Positions 6,184-13,481 of a stretch of 18,942 nucleotides of DNA are shown here, piece by piece (the first letter of the stretch is position 1; every line of letters begins with the position of its first letter). The notes under the pieces are model-generated. The model had not been told where the DNA came from. It saw only the letters and a program-made list of their open reading frames with translations, and searched no databases. Position numbers and translations under genes: made by a program. Source of the DNA: Prevotella sp. UBA1104 (lineage in GTDB: Bacteria > Bacteroidota > Bacteroidia > Bacteroidales > Bacteroidaceae); assembly GCA_002314055.1 (NCBI GenBank), contig DCBP01000046.1, positions 1-18,942 on the forward strand, written 5' to 3'.

Positions 6184-7128
6184 TCATCTAATCATAAGTA
6201 CTCGCTTTATAATCAGTCGCTTGTATTCTTTCTTCATATCATCAGGAAGAAAAGAGCAGTCGATTAAATCAAACCATTTAGCGAGGTTTCTTCTGAATTT
6301 GCGTGCCATATTCCCTATAACTTTCTCGCTGATGCCCGATGCCATCATAGCTTTCTCAAAATCCTTGCGCTGCAACTTTCTTTTCTTTCCGTTAAGCGTG
6401 AGAGCAAGTTCTTCGTTGTCCTCAGGCATAACAATCAGAGTTGCGAGGAGATCGTATGCCGGGGTAAGGCAATAGCCCATCAATGTTTTATATAAGGAGA
6501 AGTTTTTAAGATGCATGTCGGAGTTGCCGGTAATCCATGAAAAGACCACTATTTCCCAATAGTTGATGATGTCAAGCTGTGGTGTTGACGAATATTTCTT
6601 TATCAGCTTGGCAATCTGTTCGTAAGACCCCTTGTATTTATATTCGGTAAGTCGTTCCGACAGCTGACACATGTCTTCCATTGCAATCTTCCTGCCGTCG
6701 GCGGTGCGGTCAATTCTTTTGGTTATATAGCAAAGTTCACCATCTGCAAATCTTATCAGTCCATGTGGCACAACAGCAATTTTCGCTGCCTCAGCCATGT
6801 GCATAGTCAGGTCTTCCAGTTCTGGCAAACATCGATAAGCGTCAGTCTGTGGCTTGAGTATGTAGCGTCCCCAAAGGCCGACAATAGTAAATCTGTCAGG
6901 TTCATTTTTCCCTCCCGCGTTGACATCGAGCGACAACTTCGCCTGTACTCCCGTGAGTGTAGTCTGTGCACGCACTACTCTCTTTGCCAGTTCTCCTATC
7001 TGACTCCTTTTGTATGGCAGCACTGGGGCCGTCTTTGAGCCGAACAGTTTCCTTGCACAGGTAGGGTGGTAATCCACTTGCCCGTCTTTCAGTTCCTTAT
7101 AACAATATAGGCATCTTTGCATAATCAT
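6184..7128 (-). CDS. hipT: HipT-like toxin kinase (HipA C-terminal domain)
   Basis: This 314-residue serine/threonine kinase corresponds to the core and C-terminal part of HipA and lacks the N-terminal HipA domain, which is encoded separately upstream. Kinase residues are visible: the Gly-rich loop TLTGVQAK (about 57-64), ATP-binding Lys in ILKPQ (K92), the catalytic loop GNSDMHLKN (D204, K208, N209) and the Mg2+ Asp in PAYDLLA (D226). HipA/HipT toxins phosphorylate aminoacyl-tRNA synthetases (GltX or TrpS in E. coli) and stop translation; the target here is unknown. Residues 6-24 form a C-x2-C...H-x2-C cluster typical of a small zinc knuckle. The start codon overlaps the hipS stop by 4 bp (ATGA), indicating translational coupling in a B-S-T operon. 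All catalytic residues are present, so it should be active unless held by HipS and HipB. Confidence 0.9.
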   Translation of the reverse strand: MIMQRCLYCYKELKDGQVDYHPTCARKLFGSKTAPVLPYKRSQIGELAKRVVRAQTTLTGVQAKLSLDVNAGGKNEPDRFTIVGLWGRYILKPQTDAYRCLPELEDLTMHMAEAAKIAVVPHGLIRFADGELCYITKRIDRTADGRKIAMEDMCQLSERLTEYKYKGSYEQIAKLIKKYSSTPQLDIINYWEIVVFSWITGNSDMHLKNFSLYKTLMGYCLTPAYDLLATLIVMPEDNEELALTLNGKKRKLQRKDFEKAMMASGISEKVIGNMARKFRRNLAKWFDLIDCSFLPDDMKKEYKRLIIKRVLMIR

Positions 7129-7454
7129 TCAATTTCATCATCAATAGGTATGACACTAACAGCCCCTATGCAGTCTTTGCAGCAAGCCAAGAGCAGCGAC
7201 ATACGGTCGCGTTGGTTAATCTTCCAGCTTTTTTCGGCAATACCGAGCAACCATCCTTCAGGGATAAGTCCGTCGAAAAGAGGAAACAGCACAGTGTCGT
7301 GGTAACTTTCTGCCGTCAACGGCATAGTAAGACTTATAGCCTCGGCGTCTTCTGATTTCAGATAATTGCTGTCGTATGTAAACGTAAAGCCATTCTCGTC
7401 TTCTGTCAGAATGCCTGCCAGACGGTCGTACATATAAACTTTTCCTGATTTCAT
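7125..7454 (-). CDS. hipS: HipS-like antitoxin (HipA N-terminal domain protein)
   Basis: This 109-residue protein matches the N-subdomain 1 of HipA as a free-standing polypeptide. It shows an N-terminal GKVYMYDRLAGILTED strand region, the FPLFDGLIPEGW motif (58-68) and a C-terminal LLLACCKDCIGAVSVIP segment typical of that domain. In tripartite HipBST systems HipS is the actual antitoxin: it binds HipT and places a Trp near the active site. W68 directly after LIPEG is a plausible counterpart (inference). It overlaps hipB by 4 bp at its start and hipT by 4 bp at its end, so stoichiometry is probably set by translational coupling. The alternative view, a HipA gene split in two, describes the same arrangement. 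Confidence 0.88.
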   Translation of the reverse strand: MKSGKVYMYDRLAGILTEDENGFTFTYDSNYLKSEDAEAISLTMPLTAESYHDTVLFPLFDGLIPEGWLLGIAEKSWKINQRDRMSLLLACCKDCIGAVSVIPIDDEIE

Positions 7455-7666
7455 ACATTATCCTTTCTGTTTATCTCGACGGCACCCACCTGTCTGCCAA
7501 ACAAGGCGAGCACCTGGTTCACCTTATCCAGTCGCAAAGTCTGTTTCCCCTGTTCCAGTTCGCGCACAAATCTCAGCCCGACACCAGACTTCTCTGCCAA
7601 GTCAACCTGTGTCAGACCGAATTGCTTTCGCATTTCCTTAACAAATGCCGATAATTCATTATCCAT
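7451..7666 (-). CDS. hipB: HipB-like XRE-family DNA-binding protein
   Basis: This 71-residue protein carries a single XRE/HTH_3 helix-turn-helix. The segment FGLTQVDLAEKSGVGLRFV is the five-helix core, and RELEQGKQTLRLDKVNQVL is the following helix typical of HipB. It should dimerise, bind the operators just upstream and repress the operon, probably in complex with HipS/HipT. The frame extends to an ATG at 7702, but the start at 7666 is preferred. It gives the normal length, has a GGG Shine-Dalgarno core (7674-7676) 7 nt upstream, and leaves operator 1 and the -7 box outside the coding region. It is the first gene of the hipB-hipS-hipT operon. Confidence 0.92.
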   Translation of the reverse strand: MDNELSAFVKEMRKQFGLTQVDLAEKSGVGLRFVRELEQGKQTLRLDKVNQVLALFGRQVGAVEINRKDNV

Positions 7667-7671
7667 ATTTA

Positions 7672-7685
7672 TACCCTTTCGGGTG
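7672..7685. promoter_or_regulatory. hip operator 1, overlapping the hipB ribosome binding site
   Basis: TACCC-TTTC-GGGTG is a near-palindrome with a 4-nt centre at 7678.5. On the transcribed strand its GAAAGGG part contains the apparent Shine-Dalgarno core of hipB, and the predicted transcription start (about 7680) falls inside it. HipB bound here would block initiation. Confidence 0.75.
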
Positions 7686-7693
7686 CAAATATA
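7686..7693 (-). promoter_or_regulatory. -7 box of the hipBST promoter
   Basis: TATATTTG on the reverse strand (7693-7686) fits the Bacteroidetes TAnnTTTG consensus exactly. It is flanked by operators 1 and 2. No clear TTTG -33 box is present at the expected distance, where operator 2 lies. Confidence 0.55.
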
Positions 7694-7713
7694 ATAAAAC
7701 ATCTATATATTTG

Positions 7714-7727
7714 TACCCGAAAGGGTA
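7714..7727. promoter_or_regulatory. hip operator 2
   Basis: TACCC-GAAA-GGGTA is a perfect 5-bp-arm palindrome with its centre at 7720.5, 42 bp from operator 1. Its central tetranucleotide is the complement of that in operators 1 and 3. It covers the expected -33 region of the hip promoter. Confidence 0.75.
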
Positions 7728-7752
7728 TAAAATAATACCAATATTTTATTTT

Positions 7753-7770
7753 TATACCCTTTCGGGTATA
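7753..7770. promoter_or_regulatory. hip operator 3
   Basis: TATACCC-TTTC-GGGTATA is a perfect palindrome with 7-bp arms and a centre at 7761.5, 41 bp from operator 2. It is the best-formed of the three sites. It probably supports cooperative HipB binding or looping. Confidence 0.75.
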
Positions 7771-7777
7771 TATTAGT

Positions 7778-7821
7778 TGTATAATTCTTATGATAATATA
7801 TATTAACCTAAGAATTATACA
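7778..7821. repeat. 13-bp perfect inverted repeat upstream of the hip operators
   Basis: TGTATAATTCTTA (7778-7790) is perfectly complementary to TAAGAATTATACA (7809-7821) with an 18-nt spacer. It lies between the terminator of the lipoprotein gene and operator 3. It may be a further regulator site or a back-up hairpin. Confidence 0.55.
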
Positions 7822-7829
7822 GGCTAAAA

Positions 7830-7863
7830 CTAAAAAATCCCACTGCCTTTCGGCAGCAGGATT
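7830..7863 (-). terminator. Intrinsic terminator of the receptor/lipoprotein operon
   Basis: On the reverse strand the stem AATCC-TG-CTGCC closes with GGCAG-TG-GGATT around a GAAA tetraloop (stem bases 7836-7863), and the stem runs into a row of T's (about 7838-7832). It lies 30 bp after the stop of the lipoprotein gene. Confidence 0.9.
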
Positions 7864-7892
7864 ATGAAGTTTATGTAAAGAGTTGTCTGATT

Positions 7893-9395
7893 TTAATACT
7901 TTGTGTTCTGCGGATCGAAGTTAGTCCAGTTGGCAGTCCAGTCTGTACCATTGCCGAAGGCTCCGATATATGACACCTTCTCAAAACCGGCGAGCAGGGC
8001 ATCGGTGAATGAGGCGGCGGTGAGCAGCGGACTTGTTGCCGATGGGCGATAGCCGGTTACGTCAAACCATCCGTCGGCAGTTGCTGAGTATTTGTTGCCC
8101 GGCTGCTGCAGGAAGAACTTGGCAGAGAACGACTCGTTGTTGGCATCTGTCAGCACTTTGTTATTATCGGTGCCGATGGCATCGAGGTTGGCAAACCAAA
8201 GGTTCTGCAACTTTAACAGTCCATTCTGGGCAGCGCCCTGACAGTCGCCGAGCTCCTTGTCAATGATAAGACCTACAGGCCAGCCCACTACAACTGAGTT
8301 GAAGCAGCTGAGATGAGAATCGCGGCGAATCTGCATGCCACTCTGGAAACGACCCAGACCGGAACCGTTGTTCGGGTTGTATGCACCGGCTGTGATGTAA
8401 GAAGCATCGTTCACGAAATTCTTGTCGCCCATCTTCGGACCGACGAAGGTGATGTTTGAGAATACAGCCTGAGTGTGAGGATCGGCATTTGTACCCTTGG
8501 CGTTGTTGTCGCTCTCGAAGCCGTTACTCATAGACTTGTCGGCAATCTTCGGGTCGCGGATTGAAAGGCCGTACTGCACGTGTCCGCTGAAACCGTTGTC
8601 GGTGTCAAAGTCATCGTCCCATCCCTTATAGGCAATAAGGTATTTGCAGTCTACCGCTCCGCCGAACCACTCGAAAGAATCGTCGTTGGAATAAGACACC
8701 TGCACGTGGTCAATCTTTGTCTGCTTGCCCACGGAGCCAAGGGTCAAACCGTTTATCTCTTGGTCTGTGGCAAATGGATAACCGGCAAACTCTATGCGCA
8801 CATAGCTCAATACGCCAGAGTTGTCGTTGTCGTCGGTGCCGCCGTGTTTTGTGCGCGGACCGCCCTCAATCTGCTGCTCCGTGGCATTCGTCTTTGCCTT
8901 TCCGCAGAGGATAATTCCACCCCAGTCGCCAGGACGGCGGTTGCCCGGTTCCTTCTCTGATGTGAATACGATAGGCTGAGTTTCAGAGCCTTGCGCAATG
9001 AGTTTGCCGCCGCGCTCAGCAATGAGAGCAGCCTTTGTGTCCTTGTCGCCCTTGATAATGGTGCCCGGTTCGATGGTCAGCTGTGCGCCGTCGGCGATAT
9101 ATACCCAACCTTTCAGTATGTAAGTGCCCTTCTTCAGGGTTTGCTTTCCTGTGAATACAAATTCCTGGTCGCCGTTTCCAATCTGCGTGCCATTGTCGTT
9201 CAGGTCTTTGCTTCCAGCCTTGTCGCTCTCCGTGAAGAGCAGGTGGTCGCAAGCCGTCAGTCCGCCGTTGGTAGTCCATACGGCATTTGCTGCATTGTTT
9301 TTCCCATTGTTGTCATCATCGTCGCTGCACGCAGTGAACATTGTTCCTGCAAGTGCGAGGATGCCGAGGCATCCATAAAATTTTGTCTTGTTCAT
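7893..9395 (-). CDS. Surface beta-helix lipoprotein paired with the TonB receptor
   Basis: The 500-residue product starts with a lipoprotein signal peptide (hydrophobic core 8-20, TAC with C23). The cysteine is followed by S-D-D-D-D-N-N, which fits the acidic surface-export signal of Bacteroidetes lipoproteins. From about residue 90 to 330 the sequence has repeated short strands (IADGAQLTIEPGTIIKGD, ALIAERGGKLIAQGSETQ, GVLSYVRIEFAG, KIDHVQVSYSNDDSFEWFGG), as in a right-handed parallel beta-helix, with Asp-rich turns that could bind metal. It is not a SusD protein: no TPR core is seen. It is the second gene after the TonB-dependent receptor (98 bp gap with two hairpins) and probably works as that receptor's surface ligand-binding partner. 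The ligand is unknown. A strong terminator follows. Confidence 0.85.
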   Translation of the reverse strand: MNKTKFYGCLGILALAGTMFTACSDDDDNNGKNNAANAVWTTNGGLTACDHLLFTESDKAGSKDLNDNGTQIGNGDQEFVFTGKQTLKKGTYILKGWVYIADGAQLTIEPGTIIKGDKDTKAALIAERGGKLIAQGSETQPIVFTSEKEPGNRRPGDWGGIILCGKAKTNATEQQIEGGPRTKHGGTDDNDNSGVLSYVRIEFAGYPFATDQEINGLTLGSVGKQTKIDHVQVSYSNDDSFEWFGGAVDCKYLIAYKGWDDDFDTDNGFSGHVQYGLSIRDPKIADKSMSNGFESDNNAKGTNADPHTQAVFSNITFVGPKMGDKNFVNDASYITAGAYNPNNGSGLGRFQSGMQIRRDSHLSCFNSVVVGWPVGLIIDKELGDCQGAAQNGLLKLQNLWFANLDAIGTDNNKVLTDANNESFSAKFFLQQPGNKYSATADGWFDVTGYRPSATSPLLTAASFTDALLAGFEKVSYIGAFGNGTDWTANWTNFDPQNTKY

Positions 9396-9423
9396 AAAAA
9401 TAATAATTTAAGCCCCACCCCCA

Positions 9424-9466
9424 GAGCTGCCTTGCAGCTCCTACCCCTCCCCGAAGGAGAGGGGAG
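9424..9466 (-). repeat. Two hairpins between receptor and lipoprotein genes
   Basis: GAGCTGC-CTT-GCAGCTC (9424-9440) is a perfect 7-bp stem. Next to it CCCCTCCCC and GGAGAGGGG (about 9444-9464) form a 9-bp stem with one G-T pair and a very short loop. Lying between the genes of one operon, they could lower read-through into the lipoprotein gene or protect the receptor mRNA. The second stem belongs to the CTTCCCCTCCC-like repeat family. Confidence 0.65.
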
Positions 9467-9493
9467 TGAATAGCTTGGTTAATTAAATTCTTT

Positions 9494-12301
9494 TTATAAA
9501 TTATAAGTTATGCTCAGTCCGATATTTCTGCCCGGCTTGAAGCTTCGCGTTACTTGGGTGACTTTTTTGTTTGAGCCGTCGTTCATCGTGGCATTTACAA
9601 ACTCCTTGTAGTAAACTTTCTGTGCGAGCAGGTCGCGAACATTGAACTTCAGTTCCCAGTGAGAACCAAACTTCTTCGAGAGCGACAGGTCTACCACGTC
9701 GCGAGGCATCTCATAACTGTCGGGCACACGGAGAGTTTCGTTTCCGCTCGTTGTTCCCTCACTGCGCCCCACACCGATTATGCGCTTACCGATACGGTTG
9801 TAGAGCAGGGCGGCATCAAGCTGCCATTTCTCGTTTTTGTAGAACAGTCCGGTGTTTACGAGATAAGGCGACTGCCCCTGCATCGGACGGTTTTCCTGGT
9901 TGGCAACGCCACTGAAGTTCACGCGGCTCTTGATGAGAGCACCATTGAACGACCAGCTCAGTCCCCGAAGACCTATAAACGAGAGATCCTTCTTTATGTC
10001 CACCTCCACACCATAGTTGTTGGCATGGTCGGCATTCATATAAGAGTAAATCATTCTGTTGCCACCCGACAGAGTGTAGGTCCATTCTATCGGTGCATCG
10101 AAGTATTTATAGAATAGGGCAACGGAAATCATCTCGCCACGTGAAGGATAAAACTCATAGCGCAGGTCTACGTTCTGCACATAGCATGAGGTAAGCTCCG
10201 TGTTTCCCTTTACGTCGGCGGCAAGGTCGAAGTCGTAGAACACCGATGGCGATACCTCGCGGAATTCCGGACGGTTCACAGTCTTGCCGTAAGAAAGGCG
10301 CACCTGATGCTTGTCGGTAAACTTGTATGTGGCATTCACCGAAGGGAAGAGGTCGTTGTATTTATAGTAATGGCTCAGCGGACTCTCGCGATCGTCGCGG
10401 GTGTTGGTGATAAGTTCCATCTTGTCGTATTCATATCTCAATCCGGCATATACGCTCAGTCTTCCAAACGGCAGCGTGGCTGCCAGATAGCCCGCACCGA
10501 GAGAGTTGTGCCCCTTATAGTCATCACGTCGGTTGGGCTCTTCGAGCAGATAGAGCTTGTCGGCACCAAAGTTAGCCGCATCGCTCAGCAAAGTCGGGAT
10601 GTCACTCTTGCGGAAGTCGGAAGGGAGTGTGTTGTTCTCCGGTTCCCAGTTGTAGATAAACTCGCGGGTCTTGTATTCGCGGGTGCGGTATTCGCCGTAT
10701 GCTCCGAGTTTCAAGGTTGGTTTCCATGAGCCGAAAGCAAAATCATGCCTGTCGTTCACGGCTGCCGAAAAGATATGCTCGTCGAGTCGGGTCCACTCCC
10801 TTGAAATGTCGTTTCCCGTTGTGAGCTGTATCACTCCCGTTTCAAGGGCATCATTAGTGAGATAGCGTCGGCGGTCCGGCACGTTGCGGTTGGCATAAGA
10901 GTAGCTCAAGCTCCAGTCGAGTTCGTCGGCTTTCAGCGTGTGCTTGCCGGTAAACTGTCCGTTGTAGGTTGTTCGACTACGGTAGTAATATTCTGCCGAG
11001 CGTGTCTGATTACTCTGTTCGTCCCTACCCTCACGATATGTGTAGCGGTCGTTGCCGAGTTGGTTGAAGATGTTTTTAAACTGGAATTTGTTGTTGCCGT
11101 TTGCCGTAAGCAGCGTCAGATTGAGCATTGCCCCGAGGCGCGCATTGTGGTTATACTGGTTGTCGAGGGAGTTGCTCAGATATATGGAGCGGTCGTTGCG
11201 CTCGTCGTAAACGCCAAACTGATTGTTCTGCATATCGCCGAACGTGCGGTATTCATTGGTATAGTTCACGGCGGCAATCATTCCCATCTGGTTCTCGCCC
11301 AACTTCCACCGTCTGCCGAGATTAGCCGACAGTTTCAAGTCGCCCCACGGTTTCATGCTCCTCACCATCCAGTCGTTGTTCAGTCCGTTATTCTGCAAAT
11401 CGGTTCCGCCATTTCCTATAGGGCGAAGGGCGGTACGGAATCCACCGTCGAGATTTCTCAGTCCGTTGTCAAAACCGAGGAAGTCGGTGCCGGAGCCTTT
11501 GGCATAACAGAAATCCTTGAATACCGTTGCCGTGTTCCAATTTCCGCCTACCGATACCTGGAAAATGTTTCCCGTAGGGATGTCCTTGGTATTAACAAGA
11601 ACGAAGCCGCCAGTATAGTCGGCAGGATATTCCGGCGACGGCGTTTTAACAATCTGCATATTGTCGATTTGTGCGCTCGGAATAAGGTCGAAGGAGAAGG
11701 CCCTTGAGTCCGCCTCGGAACTTGGCGCCGCTCCTCCGTTGATCCATACATTATTATAACGTTGCGACAAGCCGCGCACCATAACAAACTTGTCGTCTAT
11801 CAAGCTTACGCCCGGCACACGACGGATCACCTCGCCAGCATTGGTGTCCTGAGTCTTTCCAATCTCCTGTGCCGAAACGTTATTCACTATGACGGGACTG
11901 TTTTTCGCTACTTGAACCATAGCCGCTTCCGTGTTACGCCTTGCTACTCCGGTTACGGTCACTTCGCCCAGCGTCTGTTCGTCGGGTGTCAGCGCTACGC
12001 TAATCATCTGAGGCTGGTCGCTCGCCCGAACCCCGTCAATCTTTTTATTCTTGTATGCCACATAGGTTACTGTCAGCGTGTACTTGCCGTCTGCCTTCAG
12101 TCCTGTGAGCTTGAAATTTCCGTCAATGTCGGTGGCTGCCACGATGTTAGTGCCGTCCACCTGTACGGTGGCTCCAATGAGAGCTTCTTTTGATTTCAGG
12201 TCTGTCACCCGCCCCACGATGTCTGCCGCCATGCCGTTAACAGCAGGGGCTGCAATCAATGCAGCAGTCATTACAATCTTGTTTACCTTCTTTAAAACCA
12301 T
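9494..12301 (-). CDS. TonB-dependent outer-membrane receptor (SusC-like, carboxypeptidase-regulatory-like N-domain)
   Basis: This 935-residue protein begins with a signal peptide (cleavage near A25). It continues with a carboxypeptidase-D-regulatory-like beta-sandwich (about 28-107: IVGRVTDLKSKEALIGATV, TDIDGNFKL), a TonB-box-like segment LGEVTVTG (111-118), the plug domain (about 125-240, including AGEVIRRVPGVSLIDDKFVM) and a 22-stranded barrel to the C-terminus. It should import a substrate across the outer membrane with TonB energy. No SusD gene follows; instead the partner is a beta-helix lipoprotein. The ligand could be a glycan, peptide, metal chelate or phosphate compound, and the sequence does not decide. 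A TACCTTTG -7 box lies 28 bp upstream of the start. No extracytoplasmic sigma or anti-sigma gene is adjacent. Confidence 0.95.
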   Translation of the reverse strand: MVLKKVNKIVMTAALIAAPAVNGMAADIVGRVTDLKSKEALIGATVQVDGTNIVAATDIDGNFKLTGLKADGKYTLTVTYVAYKNKKIDGVRASDQPQMISVALTPDEQTLGEVTVTGVARRNTEAAMVQVAKNSPVIVNNVSAQEIGKTQDTNAGEVIRRVPGVSLIDDKFVMVRGLSQRYNNVWINGGAAPSSEADSRAFSFDLIPSAQIDNMQIVKTPSPEYPADYTGGFVLVNTKDIPTGNIFQVSVGGNWNTATVFKDFCYAKGSGTDFLGFDNGLRNLDGGFRTALRPIGNGGTDLQNNGLNNDWMVRSMKPWGDLKLSANLGRRWKLGENQMGMIAAVNYTNEYRTFGDMQNNQFGVYDERNDRSIYLSNSLDNQYNHNARLGAMLNLTLLTANGNNKFQFKNIFNQLGNDRYTYREGRDEQSNQTRSAEYYYRSRTTYNGQFTGKHTLKADELDWSLSYSYANRNVPDRRRYLTNDALETGVIQLTTGNDISREWTRLDEHIFSAAVNDRHDFAFGSWKPTLKLGAYGEYRTREYKTREFIYNWEPENNTLPSDFRKSDIPTLLSDAANFGADKLYLLEEPNRRDDYKGHNSLGAGYLAATLPFGRLSVYAGLRYEYDKMELITNTRDDRESPLSHYYKYNDLFPSVNATYKFTDKHQVRLSYGKTVNRPEFREVSPSVFYDFDLAADVKGNTELTSCYVQNVDLRYEFYPSRGEMISVALFYKYFDAPIEWTYTLSGGNRMIYSYMNADHANNYGVEVDIKKDLSFIGLRGLSWSFNGALIKSRVNFSGVANQENRPMQGQSPYLVNTGLFYKNEKWQLDAALLYNRIGKRIIGVGRSEGTTSGNETLRVPDSYEMPRDVVDLSLSKKFGSHWELKFNVRDLLAQKVYYKEFVNATMNDGSNKKVTQVTRSFKPGRNIGLSITYNL

Positions 12302-12328
12302 ATCTTTGCTTTAAATCTTTTTCCGCTG

Positions 12329-12336
12329 CAAAGGTA
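12329..12336 (-). promoter_or_regulatory. -7 box of the receptor operon promoter
   Basis: TACCTTTG on the reverse strand (12336-12329) matches the TAnnTTTG consensus. No convincing TTTG -33 element is visible at the usual spacing, so an activator may be needed. The rest of the 240-bp divergent gap (12302-12541) is AT-rich and holds two direct copies of AAATACTACA (12439-12448 and 12464-12473) with centres 25 bp apart. Confidence 0.55.
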
Positions 12337-12541
12337 TGGGCTGTATGTTACACTGCGTTTTCACTCCTGTTATGATGGTTTTACTTATGTGTTTCATTCA
12401 TATTTCAGAAAATTATCAATATATGTCATTTGCCTTTAAAATACTACAGTAAATCTGAAACTTAAATACTACATTTTTAGAATATAAATTAAACTTACAG
12501 TCTTTTTCTTTGTCCTATATTAAACAGTAAATACAAAACTT

Positions 12542-13444
12542 ATGAAACATCATCTTTTTACAGTCCTAATCTCTTTGATGAGTTTTCTCTCAAGCAACAA
12601 CACCTTTGCCCAGGATATAACATTTTCAAAGGAAAGCTTTTCCGATGGAACCATAAGTCTGCAATACAGGAAAGCAGACATTCAGGGCACTGGAGACAAG
12701 GCATCACTCGTAATCTATCTGCATGGCGGTACGAGCAAAGGAAATGACAACGAAGCTCAAATGCAAGAACCGGGCATAGACGCCATCAGTACCTGGCTAT
12801 ATTCCAACAGTCGCAAGGCTATAATGCTTGTTCCGCAGTGTCCGCAAAATATGTCTTGGCTTGGCACGATGCAGGATGCTATAGTACATCTGCTACAGAC
12901 TTATATAGACCGTGGCGTGGCTGATGCCTCCAAAGTTTATATCTTTGGCGGATCAATGGGAGGAACCGGAACATGGAACATGCTTTCCAATCATCCTGAA
13001 CTTTTTGCCGCAGCGATGCCGGTTGCCGGGAATCCTACAGGACTTAATGCCGAAGCTGTTTCGAAGACCCCACTCTATACCGTTATGGGTACGGCAGACA
13101 AAATCATGAAAATATCTAATGTGGAGGATTTCCTGAATGAAATGAATAACTATAACGCTGAATACGAATTTGATATTGAAGACGGATGGACTCATGAAGA
13201 CGTATGCAAGAACAGTTATACAGACAAACGACTTGCTTGGGTTTTCAAACATACAAAAACTCCTACTACAAATATCGCAGATATAACATACGAGGAGAGA
13301 AAAACAGTTAAAGTTGTGTGGTATTCCCTCAGCGGACAAAGACTTTTGTCTGCTCCAACGCATAAGGGCGTTTATATAAAGACTTCATATTATGATAATG
13401 GAAGCGCAGCATCTAAAAGATGCTATATAGATTCAATTAATTGA
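12542..13444 (+). CDS. Secreted alpha/beta-hydrolase (esterase/peptidase-like)
   Basis: The 300-residue product has a signal peptide (residues 1-23, cleavage near TFA/Q). The alpha/beta-hydrolase fold shows the oxyanion motif HGG (61-63), the nucleophile Ser138 in the elbow GGSMGG, Asp186 in GTADKI and His218 in WTHED, a complete triad. The type is close to dienelactone-hydrolase/PHB-depolymerase-like esterases and prolyl-oligopeptidase-like peptidases; the substrate is unknown. Residues about 256-298 form a separate tail (VKVVWYSLSGQRLLS...KGVYIKTSYYDNG), similar to the C-terminal modules of Bacteroidales proteins handled by type IX secretion. It is divergent from the TonB receptor, so a shared regulator is possible. 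A hairpin and the convergent C/G-rich stem-loop follow the stop. Confidence 0.9.
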   Translation: MKHHLFTVLISLMSFLSSNNTFAQDITFSKESFSDGTISLQYRKADIQGTGDKASLVIYLHGGTSKGNDNEAQMQEPGIDAISTWLYSNSRKAIMLVPQCPQNMSWLGTMQDAIVHLLQTYIDRGVADASKVYIFGGSMGGTGTWNMLSNHPELFAAAMPVAGNPTGLNAEAVSKTPLYTVMGTADKIMKISNVEDFLNEMNNYNAEYEFDIEDGWTHEDVCKNSYTDKRLAWVFKHTKTPTTNIADITYEERKTVKVVWYSLSGQRLLSAPTHKGVYIKTSYYDNGSAASKRCYIDSIN

Positions 13445-13449
13445 CAGAA

Positions 13450-13473
13450 AAGGAAGCCTTACTTAACTTCCTT
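13450..13473 (+). terminator. Probable terminator of the secreted hydrolase gene
   Basis: AAGGAAG (13450-13456) pairs with CTTCCTT (13467-13473) across a 10-nt loop, followed by CTTT. It lies 5 bp after the stop codon at 13444. The T-run is short, so the larger stem-loop at 13482-13529 may be needed for full termination. Confidence 0.55.
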
Positions 13474-13481
13474 CTTTAAGA

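Noticed and set aside
7667..7702. 12-codon N-terminal extension of HipB
   Set aside because: It would place operator 1 and the -7 box inside the coding region; the ATG at 7666 has a GGG Shine-Dalgarno core at good spacing.
10940..11707. 255-codon forward open frame
   Set aside because: It is antisense to the TonB-dependent receptor and shows no family features.
12439..12473. Direct repeat AAATACTACA as a regulator site
   Set aside because: Two 10-bp copies in AT-rich sequence 25 bp apart; suggestive but too weak to call a site, so only noted under the receptor promoter.
12507..12518. TTTGTCCTATAT as a second copy of the sequence at 101-112
   Set aside because: The match is about 10 bp only, in inverted orientation, and flanking bases diverge; expected by chance in AT-rich DNA.
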